A stretch of DNA of 64,000 nucleotides from Bacteroidales bacterium KHT7 (GTDB lineage Bacteria > Bacteroidota > Bacteroidia > Bacteroidales > Bacteroidaceae): positions 175,062-239,061 of the forward strand of contig FNBQ01000001.1 of the NCBI GenBank assembly GCA_900102385.1. Direction: 5' to 3'. The notes below the pieces were generated by a model. The model was not told the origin of the DNA. It did not search any database and was given only the letters and a program-made list of their open reading frames with translations. Shown here piece by piece: positions 35,986 through 45,029 of this stretch. Position 1 is the first letter of the stretch, and each line of letters starts with the position of its first letter. Position numbers and translations under genes: made by a program.

Positions 35986-38457
35986 TTAATATGATGCGGT
36001 AGTTCCTGCTGTCTCGTCAAAGCCCTTGCATACGCCCAGATAAGCATGCTTTTTATTAAAGTTTTCGTCGAACAGACTTCTGTGTCGGTTATAAGACTTG
36101 CCTCCCTGCTCTACATCCGAGTCGCTAAGCATCCACATATATACACCGTACTGGTTTCTCTGGTTGATGATTGTACGATAACAGTTTATAACGTGCTCAT
36201 ACATCTCAGCCTGTGCAGCAAGCTGTGCCACAGATGGCAAATAATCAGATTCAATCTGAACATCAAGCTCACCAATTCTAATCAAGAACGGATCGTCAGA
36301 ACCTGAATTTGAACAATATGTACTATTAAGGCTCTTAAACAACTCTGTTACCTGATTCAGCAACTCTGCCTGAGTATGAATCTCTGTTGAACAAACAAGA
36401 TGCAACTCAAGGCTCAAGCCGTCAATCAAATTCTGTCCCTTATAAGCCTGCAAACCTCTTATTAATGTCTCAAGACGATTAAATTTTCTTTCATTATGAA
36501 CCAAGTTTCCTTCCGAAACAAACAACTTTGCATTTCTATTCTTTGCTTTCAGGAAATCTCTCGCATAAGTAAAGGCATTATAGATGAAATCGTCCTTCAT
36601 ATAATCGCCCCAATAGAATTCGCCATTACCAACAGACAGGCCCTTAGAGTCAAGATAGTATGATGTAGAAGTAGGATTATCTGTAGTTATATGCTGAACT
36701 ACATCCCATCCCTCAATCTTGTCATACCTCTCCATCATATTCTCAATATGAGTCTTCATTATGCCTGAAAGTATAGCAGCCTTCATCGCATCGTCATAAG
36801 AACTTACATAGTTTGGAATACGAGTAGACTTGGCATTAGACGAAGTTGTTATTGGCGTCAGAGTAACATCGTCAAGATAGAATGTCGTTGCCGTCTTGGC
36901 AAACTTGAAGTTCATAGACCCAATGTCCGAAGACAATGCCGTAAACTCCCAAACCTGTTTCTCCCAAGTTGTTGAGAGTACATAGCTCTGCTTACCTTCT
37001 GCAGGTGCCTGAGCACTTGCTGGGTTCTTGTCTGCCGACCTATTTGATGTACTGAATTCTACTATCGCATTATTGGCATCTGCACGCGCATAGAATGTCA
37101 GACGATACCTCTGTCCCAAAACAAGAGTCTTACCATCAGCAAACATACCATTAACAGTAACATCTCCTGCGCTGTTATAGCTTGCTGTATTAACAACCTT
37201 CAAGCAATTACCGCCAGACTTCGAATTATCTGTTCCGTTGAGAGACTTTCCAAGTTCAATTCTGGCAACAGACTCACGATTTTCTACAAAAGACCAATTA
37301 TATGTCTTTTCGTTACCATCAAAATACGAATTTGCAATATAGTTCGTACCCTCAACAGTACCACCCGAACCTTCTGTAAGTCCCAAAACTAAGTTATCGA
37401 AATAAACATAACTATTTGGCGCATCTGTTATATCAAACACAATACGAACCGCTGCAACTGGAGAAGAATGATCTGAAACCACACCATTTGTTTGAAGGTT
37501 ACGGAAGGAAATCTGAGTCCATTCATTAGTCAATTTGATGTCAGAAGAATACGAATTAATACCACCAGATGCAGGAACCAGTCCATTAAGCCCCTTTTCT
37601 ACACCAAGAATTCTAACTCGCATCTTTGCTGTCTGACCAACCAACGAATTTCCTTTCACATAGAAAGAAAAATTCAGTTTTGAACCTGCAGGAACTGGTA
37701 TATAATCGCTGACAACCTGTGCAACATCTGTAGCATCACCCTGTTCCCAGCCTTCTGTTGAAGCCCAAAGACAGGCTTTGCCTGTTGATTTCACACAATC
37801 GTCACCATCGGTGATTTCCAAAGACTGAACACCGACATTAAAATAGGCATCATCTACACTAGATGAGAAAGACCAACCTTCATTATTATGTTCCCCATTA
37901 TATATTTGGTAATCTTCCAAATTAAAACTGTATGAGAAATCATATTCACGTTCATTACCTACATTGATGTAGTTTGTCTCCTCACTTGGACTAACTTTAT
38001 CAGCAATGGCATTCTGAAGGTATTCCACATTCTGGAACTGGTTAGATATCAAACTATGACCAAAAACGCTTAAGCCATTATTTATTGCAGCATTATACAA
38101 TGCGTCTGGCATGTCATAGTTGTAAGTTCCATTTATATCGGTAACAACATTACACAACGCAAACTCTGTGCTTGGCTGAATAGAGTTGAAATTATCATTT
38201 ACAGTGCTAGCATATTTTGAATTCTCAACATACGAAGAGCCCAAGACAGACACACCCAAATGGAAGTCAGACGACAAATTAGCCGCATAACTTTTCAATG
38301 GAGCGCAATTACTTATCTGCGTTTCTATTAACTGAGGAATTTCACTTTTAGAGATAGGGGTGTATGGATTATACCACTCCATCTTCTCATCGTAGCATGA
38401 CTGCAACGCAAATGCCACGATAGCAGAAACGAAACTAACTTTTAAATACTTATTCAT
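35986..38457 (-). CDS. GH10-fold xylan lipoprotein with inserted carbohydrate-binding modules; catalytic motif degenerate
   Basis: 823 residues from the ATG at 38457, which has an unusually good ribosome site (AGGAGGG, 7 bases upstream). Lipobox LQSC (Cys21) with acidic residues after it suggests a surface lipoprotein. A GH10 barrel is split: its first part covers about 60-170 and its second about 540-815. Two CBM4/9-like jelly rolls (about 172-365 and 370-537) lie between, as in known Bacteroides xylanases. The nucleophile motif GELDV is present (Glu730). The acid/base motif WDVVNE reads WDVVQH (Gln588, His589), GHTLVWH reads GHSLISN, and the usual PENxMK reads PSTEFA. It is therefore probably inactive and may bind xylan at the cell surface. 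It is the last gene of the susC operon. Confidence 0.82.
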   Translation of the reverse strand: MNKYLKVSFVSAIVAFALQSCYDEKMEWYNPYTPISKSEIPQLIETQISNCAPLKSYAANLSSDFHLGVSVLGSSYVENSKYASTVNDNFNSIQPSTEFALCNVVTDINGTYNYDMPDALYNAAINNGLSVFGHSLISNQFQNVEYLQNAIADKVSPSEETNYINVGNEREYDFSYSFNLEDYQIYNGEHNNEGWSFSSSVDDAYFNVGVQSLEITDGDDCVKSTGKACLWASTEGWEQGDATDVAQVVSDYIPVPAGSKLNFSFYVKGNSLVGQTAKMRVRILGVEKGLNGLVPASGGINSYSSDIKLTNEWTQISFRNLQTNGVVSDHSSPVAAVRIVFDITDAPNSYVYFDNLVLGLTEGSGGTVEGTNYIANSYFDGNEKTYNWSFVENRESVARIELGKSLNGTDNSKSGGNCLKVVNTASYNSAGDVTVNGMFADGKTLVLGQRYRLTFYARADANNAIVEFSTSNRSADKNPASAQAPAEGKQSYVLSTTWEKQVWEFTALSSDIGSMNFKFAKTATTFYLDDVTLTPITTSSNAKSTRIPNYVSSYDDAMKAAILSGIMKTHIENMMERYDKIEGWDVVQHITTDNPTSTSYYLDSKGLSVGNGEFYWGDYMKDDFIYNAFTYARDFLKAKNRNAKLFVSEGNLVHNERKFNRLETLIRGLQAYKGQNLIDGLSLELHLVCSTEIHTQAELLNQVTELFKSLNSTYCSNSGSDDPFLIRIGELDVQIESDYLPSVAQLAAQAEMYEHVINCYRTIINQRNQYGVYMWMLSDSDVEQGGKSYNRHRSLFDENFNKKHAYLGVCKGFDETAGTTASY

Positions 38458-38470
38458 AATATGCCCTCCT

Positions 38471-39859
38471 CTAATAGCTATATTCGTTACCACGTCCATA
38501 CTGATTAACAACAGTCAAAGGAACAACACGAATATTGTCAATACAAGGTGTTATAGTCGTCATCTTTGCCTTAAACTCAACAGAAACACCATTTAACACA
38601 TTTGTCTGATCCACATTTTCGAAATAGATTCCCCAAACAGGACTTTCTATAGAAGCCAAAATCTCACGGATTTGACCGAATGTCTTACCTTGGAATTCTG
38701 TAATACCACTAAATGGCATAGTAACCGTAAACCAAGTTCCCTTTGCGAATCCCTTACTGTAATCATCTGTCTTACCAGATACCCAAGGTGCATAAGTCAT
38801 CTTGTAGTTACCAGAGTTAATATCGAATACAACATCAATATTTCCTGAATTCCAATCTTGTGGACACATTACATTAAACTGCAATGCAACATCTGTTGAA
38901 TACTTTTCATCCAAATCGCTTGGCAAATTCTTGAAACCCTCAAACTTCTCGAAAATATAGATATTTCTACGAGACGCAGTAGTATCACTGATATAAGTAG
39001 AATTAGAATTCATCTTATAATAATGACCATCGTTCGTGCCATCCTCATTACCACATGCTTCATCAATCAAAGTACACTCCGAAGCATCATACTTTGAGTT
39101 ATTGAATGCAGTAGAACCTTCTTCAAAATCCTCCAACAAACCCTTGCGGTAGTTGAAATATGCAGGCGTTTCGCATGTACCGTTACCTTTAGTTTCTGCA
39201 TTTATAATTATAGCACCCTGATGCTTGTTATTCTCGGCAGTACGTGTATCAAAATTAGCAGGCACTTTTACCTTTACATACTTACCCTCCTCATCATCGC
39301 TTATCAGATCTTCTCCTCCTTCATATACTGCACTTATATCTGCACCTGGGAATTGCACATACGACACATTTTGCAAATTTTCACCATAAATAGTAATCCA
39401 CTCGTTTGGTTGCGGCATACTGTTTGAGATATCATACACAACCGGAGCAGCTCTACGAATCTGCAAAGTTTTTGATGCTTTTATGGCTGAATTTTCCTTC
39501 ACAAGAATAATTCTATCCTTGTTAGTTACCTCGTCATTTACCTGTTCAATTGGAGTATTCTCGTCAATTGTAACAAGCATAGAGTTGTTTGTAAGATACT
39601 GTAAATTAAAATATGTATCATAGCCATTTATGTACACATGCTTTACACCTATAAAGCCTGTACCAGAAAGGCGTATTGTCTCTCCTAAGCGTGCATAAGT
39701 AGTAGCCTGATCCGTAGTACCGTCTGCAGAAGCATGTAAATAATGTATCTGGCTGATACTTATAGTAGAATCTCCGTTCTCATACTTAAACAAATCTTCG
39801 TTACAAGATGTAAGTATAATTGACGCAGACAATGCTATCAAGAAAAACTTTGATTTCAT
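38471..39859 (-). CDS. Surface glycan-binding lipoprotein (SusE-position, IPT/TIG domains)
   Basis: 462 residues from the ATG at 39859 (signal MKSKFFLIALSAS, lipobox ILTSC, Cys20, followed by NED). A start at 39889 is possible but places the signal peptide behind ten extra residues. Two Ig-like IPT/TIG segments (about 35-130 and 135-225) are followed by a beta-sandwich C-terminal domain (about 235-440) with surface-exposed tryptophans (CPQDWNSGN, YAPWVSG) that could bind xylan. This arrangement is that of the surface glycan-binding proteins encoded after susD in xylan loci. It lies 30 bases after susD and 13 bases before the GH10-like gene. Confidence 0.85.
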   Translation of the reverse strand: MKSKFFLIALSASIILTSCNEDLFKYENGDSTISISQIHYLHASADGTTDQATTYARLGETIRLSGTGFIGVKHVYINGYDTYFNLQYLTNNSMLVTIDENTPIEQVNDEVTNKDRIILVKENSAIKASKTLQIRRAAPVVYDISNSMPQPNEWITIYGENLQNVSYVQFPGADISAVYEGGEDLISDDEEGKYVKVKVPANFDTRTAENNKHQGAIIINAETKGNGTCETPAYFNYRKGLLEDFEEGSTAFNNSKYDASECTLIDEACGNEDGTNDGHYYKMNSNSTYISDTTASRRNIYIFEKFEGFKNLPSDLDEKYSTDVALQFNVMCPQDWNSGNIDVVFDINSGNYKMTYAPWVSGKTDDYSKGFAKGTWFTVTMPFSGITEFQGKTFGQIREILASIESPVWGIYFENVDQTNVLNGVSVEFKAKMTTITPCIDNIRVVPLTVVNQYGRGNEYSY

Positions 39860-39889
39860 TGCTATAATGTTTATAATATTAAACTTCAT

Positions 39890-41662
39890 TTAGTTACCAC
39901 TTTCACCTACAACAGTACTCTGATAAGCAGACATCAGCACAGACTCATAAGAAGCGATTTCTTTTTCCAATGCCTTGATTTCTGAATACGATACCGCATC
40001 ACCGCTCAAGTATGGATTCTGAGTCACCTCAGACTCAGGATAAGGCAAGAGGAAGTTGAAATTATCAGATGTAACACCAACAACACCGATAGTCTTTGTC
40101 TTATCAATCTCATATCTCATCTCCTGTGTACGATAGTAGTACTGATATGTACGATTCTGATCACCCAAGATGTAATTGATTGTATTTGAGCGATCGTAGT
40201 ATGACCATGCAAGCAAATCGTACCAATATCTTCCCTCCAAAGCGAACTCAAGTCTACGCTCTCTCAGCAAGGTGGTCATATCTACAGATGTCAACTTCTC
40301 ACCATTATGGGCGCGAGAGTAAACTTCGTTAAAGAAGTCAAGAGGCGTCTTCTTAATCTTGGTATCATGAATACCATTATCTGTTCTACTTGTAAGAACA
40401 TCTGTTGTATTAGCAAGAGATGCTTCAGCATAATTCAAATAAACTTCAGCCAAACGAAGCATATAAGTATTGAGACCAGAGTTGTTCTCGTAACTTACAC
40501 CATTATCCTCGTAAGAACCAACGATACCCTTCTTTGCATTTGCGCGATATATCATATCGCTCAGGTTCTGAGTTCTGTCGAAAGTCAAACCTCCGTATAT
40601 CTTGCAGATTTCAGAATATGAATCCTTATAGTTAAACCATGTTGAATGCAAACGAAGGTCATCATTTGAGTATGACTTTATCATATCAGCCGAAGCGTAA
40701 ATATCGCTACCCTCGGCAACCTGACCAGCAACAATAGCGGTAGAATAGCCCAACCAGTTCTGATGAGTATTTGATGTTCCATAAGCATATACGCCCGGAA
40801 CCCACTGCAAGGCAAACAAACTCTCGCTGTTGTTGTTATTATCCGTTGTAAACAAATCCTTATAGTTTTGCTGAAGCGACAAACCACTAATCTTGATTAC
40901 TGCAAAAGCACACATCTTTGCATAATTCAAATAAGTAGCATCACGGTACTTCTGGTTGTATGTTGCAGGATCTTGCTCGTCATGAGCAGCCTTATATCCT
41001 GAATATACCAAGAAAAAGCGTGACAACATTCCAAGAGCCGAATAACGGGTTACACGACCTGCATTATTCTGAGTTCTTGGCAAAGTACATGCTGCATACT
41101 CCATATCAGCAATAGCGTACTTGAACACATCTTCCTGCTTAATCTTCGGAACCAAAGGAGTCATGATTATCGAAGCATTATCCTCGATAATAGGCACATC
41201 GCCCCAGCATGATGCAAGATACCAATAAGCCAAGCCACGCATGAACCTAGCCTCACCAATATATCGATTCTTAACTTCATCAGGAATACTGCTTGCAGAA
41301 TACTCATTTATCTTCTTAACCATCATACTTGCCTGATTAACGACATTGTACAATGAGTTCCATCCTTCGTCAACAGCACCACTACTTGAAATATCAGAAA
41401 TGTTGTTGAACGGAGCAAGATACTTGTCGTATGGTCCCCACAAGTTATTTGCAAAACCATCTCCGACAGAATGATAGAAATGTCTGTTAAAATCGAACCA
41501 AGCCGTATTATACAAACCTCCGGTAAGCGCAGCCAAGTCCGCCTCGTCCTTGTAGAACTCTTCATCGACCAAACGATCTGAAGGCTCTTTCTCGAGGAAA
41601 TCGCAGCTTGCAAACGAAACTGCAAACAATGCGACAAATACAGGTATATACTTAAATTTCAT
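39890..41662 (-). CDS. susD: SusD/RagB-family outer-membrane lipoprotein
   Basis: 590 residues. Lipobox SFASC (Cys20), then DFLEKEPSDRL, the standard start of SusD proteins. The N-terminal SusD-like region and the C-terminal RagB region (LRLAEVYLNYAEA near residue 400, LLRERRLEFALEGRYWYDLLAW near 470, split over two helices) are complete. It forms the lid of the SusC channel and captures oligosaccharides, here probably xylan fragments. It starts 12 bases after the susC stop. Confidence 0.95.
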   Translation of the reverse strand: MKFKYIPVFVALFAVSFASCDFLEKEPSDRLVDEEFYKDEADLAALTGGLYNTAWFDFNRHFYHSVGDGFANNLWGPYDKYLAPFNNISDISSSGAVDEGWNSLYNVVNQASMMVKKINEYSASSIPDEVKNRYIGEARFMRGLAYWYLASCWGDVPIIEDNASIIMTPLVPKIKQEDVFKYAIADMEYAACTLPRTQNNAGRVTRYSALGMLSRFFLVYSGYKAAHDEQDPATYNQKYRDATYLNYAKMCAFAVIKISGLSLQQNYKDLFTTDNNNNSESLFALQWVPGVYAYGTSNTHQNWLGYSTAIVAGQVAEGSDIYASADMIKSYSNDDLRLHSTWFNYKDSYSEICKIYGGLTFDRTQNLSDMIYRANAKKGIVGSYEDNGVSYENNSGLNTYMLRLAEVYLNYAEASLANTTDVLTSRTDNGIHDTKIKKTPLDFFNEVYSRAHNGEKLTSVDMTTLLRERRLEFALEGRYWYDLLAWSYYDRSNTINYILGDQNRTYQYYYRTQEMRYEIDKTKTIGVVGVTSDNFNFLLPYPESEVTQNPYLSGDAVSYSEIKALEKEIASYESVLMSAYQSTVVGESGN

Positions 41663-41674
41663 ACAATCAAACTT

Positions 41675-44600
41675 TTAGAATGTTAGACTTAGACCTGCAG
41701 TGAATATACGAGCCGATGGATAACGACCGTAATCAACTCCCTGCAACAAGGCATCTGAACCGTAGCAACCTACCTCAGGATCATATCCCTTATACTTTGT
41801 GAATGTGTAAACATTCTGAAGATTGACGTAAACTCGGGCTGCCTCGGCACTGAACTTACGGGTAATCTTACGAGGGAAAGTATAACCGAATGATATATTC
41901 TGAATACGGATATAAGAGCCGTCTTCGATATATCTGTTACTCATACGATTGTTTGTATTGGCATTTGTTGCACTCAAACGATACATGTGCGCATCACCGC
42001 CAGAAATTGTTGCTTCATTACCAGTACCCTTAACTACAGGATAGTCAAGAGCAGACTTGAACAAGTTGGTTGTCTGAGAAGGTTCCTCGCTCCAACGACG
42101 TACATAGTTAAGTACATCGTTTCCATAAGAGCCATTCAAATAGATTGTGAAATCCCAGTTCTTATATGCAAACGTATTTCCAAATCCGAATGTAAACAAT
42201 GGGTTAGGGTCGCCAATGAATGTCTGGTCGTTTGCGTTGATAACGCCATCACCATTAACATCCTCGAAGATGTAATCGCCCAACCATACACTATTCTCGC
42301 TGATTGCAGTTCCTTCTGGACGTGGAACTTCCTTAACCTTGCCAGAGGCATCCTTATAATAGAAGTCAGTCATGCTATTGAAACGACCGATAACCTTATA
42401 TCCATAGAACTGACCGATAGGCTGTCCAACAACAGTTCGAGTTACAACTGTTGATACACCGTTAGGGTCTGTCATTGTACGGTCTACAACACCACTCTGG
42501 ATATTCAACTCACTAACCTCATTCTTGTTCATAGAGAATACGATGTTACTCTTCCAAGAAAAGCCCTTCTTATCGTAGTTGATGGTATTGATAGTTGCCT
42601 CAATACCCTTATTTATAAGGGAACCTACATTTGCCCAAGGAGCTTCCATAGAACCACTACCCGTTGTACCCATGTAGGCTGGCAATGCCAACTCGAGCAA
42701 CAAGTTCTTTGTCTTCTTATAATAAACATCAAATACAAGTTCTACTCGGTTCTTGAACATGTTCAAGTCGAAACCGGCATTGGCAGCATAAGTTGTCTCC
42801 CAAGTAAGGTCTTCGTTACCCATGTTCATGTAGTTCAAACCACCACCCCAGTTGTTAGTAATAGCCTTCATTGTTGAAGCGAAAGCCCACTGCTCAACAT
42901 TCTGGTTACCTACAGCACCATAACCAAGACGAAGTTTCAAGCTGTTGATAAACTTGAAATCCTTCATGAACTTCTCGTTAGAAACCTTCCATCCAAACGC
43001 ACCTGAAGGGAACATACCCCACTGGTGACCCTTTGCGAACTGTGAAGATCCATCCTCACGGATTGTTGCAGTAATCAAGTAACGGTCGTCGTAAGAATAG
43101 AACGCACGTCCGAAGAATGAAAGGATAGAGTTGTCGTATGAATGGTTACTATTCAAAGCGGTTGTAGCATTACCAGCATCGAGGTCGTGCGCAATATTTG
43201 AAAGGAATCCGCTTCGTGTACCGCCCAAGTACTCGTAATTGGTATTACTCATCTCATGACCAACCATGATATTTATTGAGTGTACCTTATCAATAAGGTT
43301 CTGGTAAGTTCCTACGTTTCTCCAGCAATAGTACTCAGAAGTAGCCTTAGAACGTGTTGAGGTACGCTGGTCGTTTGTAACCGTACCAAACTCGTAAGAA
43401 GGAAGATAGTAGTAAGTACTTGCTACAGAATAGTCGAATGAGAACTCAGTCTTGAATGAAAGACGATCCTTTACAAGAGAAAGGTCGACGTATACATCAC
43501 CTCTCAAGTCGGCAACCTTCTTCTTGTTTTCAGTAAGACTTGCCAAACCGATAGGGTTGCTCTGTACATCCTTGTTACTCAATGATGTATGAGGACCATC
43601 GTAAGTTCCATCAGCCTTAAAGATTGATACATTTGGAGTCTGGCGCAAAGAAGTAAGGATTACATCATTATCGCAACCAACCTTCTGGCGAGCATCACTT
43701 ACTGCGAAGTTCATACCAACCTTAGCCCAGTCCTTAACCAAACAGTCTACATTTGAACGAAGAGAGAAACGTGTAAATGCAGAACCGCGTGCAATACCGT
43801 CCTGATCAAGGAAACCTGCACCAAGCGCAAAGTTAGAACGCTCAGTACCACCGGTAGCACCGATATTATGCGAAGTTATAAGTGCATTCTGGAACAAAGC
43901 ATCCTGCCAGTTTGTACCCTCGCCAAGATCCTTTGCGCTTACAAAGTTGTCATCATAACTTGTAAGTCCCAACTTAGCCAAAGTATTCTGGTGAGCGGCA
44001 TACTCCTGCAAGTTAAGCAGTTCCAATTTCTTAGGCATCTGCTGAACACCGCCATAGCCATCGTAAGTGATGTGTGCATCACCCTTTGTACCACGGCGAG
44101 TAGAGATAAGAATTACACCATTTGCTGCACGTGATCCATAGATGGCTGTTGCTGAAGCATCCTTCAACACGTCCATAGAGACAATATCGCTTGGGTTGAT
44201 GGTAGACAGAGGGTTATCATTAACACCTTCGGTTGAGCCATCAACAACGACACCATCAATAACAAAGATTGGCTGGCAGGTTGCATTCAGAGAGTTGATT
44301 CCTCGGATACGGATTGCTGAACCTGCACCCGGCGAACCACTGTTCATCTGTACTTGCACACCAGCAGCTCTACCCTGAAGGACCTGATCGATAGATGTTG
44401 CCACAGATTTCTTAATTGCCTCGTTAGACACAGACACAACGGAACCGGTAAGGTCGCTTCGTTTCATCTGTCCGTAACCAACGACTACGACTTCGTTCAA
44501 CACCTTAGAGTCATCACGCAACACAACGTTGATATTATGACGACCGGCAACTGATACGAGTCGAGGCTCATATCCCACGAACGAAATTTTCAAACTGGCG

Positions 44601-44812
44601 TTAGCTGGTACCTTCAGAGTATAATTACCGTTGAAGTCAGTGATAGTACCATTTGTTGTACCTGTCTGTACAACGTTAGCACCAATAATAGCTTCACCGG
44701 CATTATCCTTAACGGTACCACGCACTGTAATAGTCTGCGCAGCTGCCCACAAAGGCAACATGCAGAGTAAAAACAATAGCCCAAAAGGCTTTAACATCAT
44801 GGTGTATTTCAT
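41675..44812 (-). CDS. susC: SusC/RagA-family TonB-dependent transporter
   Basis: 1045 residues. A signal peptide (to about residue 25) is followed by a carboxypeptidase-regulatory-like domain (27-110), a TonB-box region with VLNEVVVVGYG, a plug (about 115-235, with LQGRAAGVQV and IRIRGINSLN) and a 22-strand barrel ending in aromatic LTF. It imports large oligosaccharides together with SusD. It is the first gene of the operon and has an exact consensus promoter. No STN domain is present, so regulation through an anti-sigma factor is unlikely; a regulator is not in the window. Confidence 0.95.
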   Translation of the reverse strand: MKYTMMLKPFGLLFLLCMLPLWAAAQTITVRGTVKDNAGEAIIGANVVQTGTTNGTITDFNGNYTLKVPANASLKISFVGYEPRLVSVAGRHNINVVLRDDSKVLNEVVVVGYGQMKRSDLTGSVVSVSNEAIKKSVATSIDQVLQGRAAGVQVQMNSGSPGAGSAIRIRGINSLNATCQPIFVIDGVVVDGSTEGVNDNPLSTINPSDIVSMDVLKDASATAIYGSRAANGVILISTRRGTKGDAHITYDGYGGVQQMPKKLELLNLQEYAAHQNTLAKLGLTSYDDNFVSAKDLGEGTNWQDALFQNALITSHNIGATGGTERSNFALGAGFLDQDGIARGSAFTRFSLRSNVDCLVKDWAKVGMNFAVSDARQKVGCDNDVILTSLRQTPNVSIFKADGTYDGPHTSLSNKDVQSNPIGLASLTENKKKVADLRGDVYVDLSLVKDRLSFKTEFSFDYSVASTYYYLPSYEFGTVTNDQRTSTRSKATSEYYCWRNVGTYQNLIDKVHSINIMVGHEMSNTNYEYLGGTRSGFLSNIAHDLDAGNATTALNSNHSYDNSILSFFGRAFYSYDDRYLITATIREDGSSQFAKGHQWGMFPSGAFGWKVSNEKFMKDFKFINSLKLRLGYGAVGNQNVEQWAFASTMKAITNNWGGGLNYMNMGNEDLTWETTYAANAGFDLNMFKNRVELVFDVYYKKTKNLLLELALPAYMGTTGSGSMEAPWANVGSLINKGIEATINTINYDKKGFSWKSNIVFSMNKNEVSELNIQSGVVDRTMTDPNGVSTVVTRTVVGQPIGQFYGYKVIGRFNSMTDFYYKDASGKVKEVPRPEGTAISENSVWLGDYIFEDVNGDGVINANDQTFIGDPNPLFTFGFGNTFAYKNWDFTIYLNGSYGNDVLNYVRRWSEEPSQTTNLFKSALDYPVVKGTGNEATISGGDAHMYRLSATNANTNNRMSNRYIEDGSYIRIQNISFGYTFPRKITRKFSAEAARVYVNLQNVYTFTKYKGYDPEVGCYGSDALLQGVDYGRYPSARIFTAGLSLTF

Positions 44813-44878
44813 ACCGAAATATTAATTTTAAGAACTACAGCTCATAATTTTTACGAGCATAGAACATGCTTTTGGGGA

Positions 44879-44910
44879 CAAAAATATAAAAAACCTTTTT
44901 TAAATACAAA
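44879..44910 (-). promoter_or_regulatory. Promoter of the susC operon
   Basis: On the minus strand TTTG (44910-44907), 20 bases, TATTTTTG (44886-44879). This is an exact match. The leader to the ATG is about 60 bases. Confidence 0.83.
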
Positions 44911-44929
44911 TTTATCTCTTGGAAAAGTA

Positions 44930-44937
44930 TATATTTG
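44930..44937 (+). promoter_or_regulatory. -7 element of the divergent GH43 gene
   Basis: TATATTTG matches TAnnTTTG. No TTTG at the proper distance is seen; the position where it should be overlaps the susC -33 element on the other strand. The leader would be about 85 bases. Confidence 0.55.
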
Positions 44938-45029
44938 CAGTAAAATATTTTATATGCGATTTCTGAATACCTTATATAATATTTACCAAGTATTTAGGGA
45001 TTTTTCATCATAATAAATATATAAAAATC

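Noticed and set aside
35986..38457. Plain annotation as an active GH10 endoxylanase
   Set aside because: Fold and nucleophile motif fit, but the acid/base Glu and two other signature motifs are absent, so I call it GH10-like with doubtful activity.
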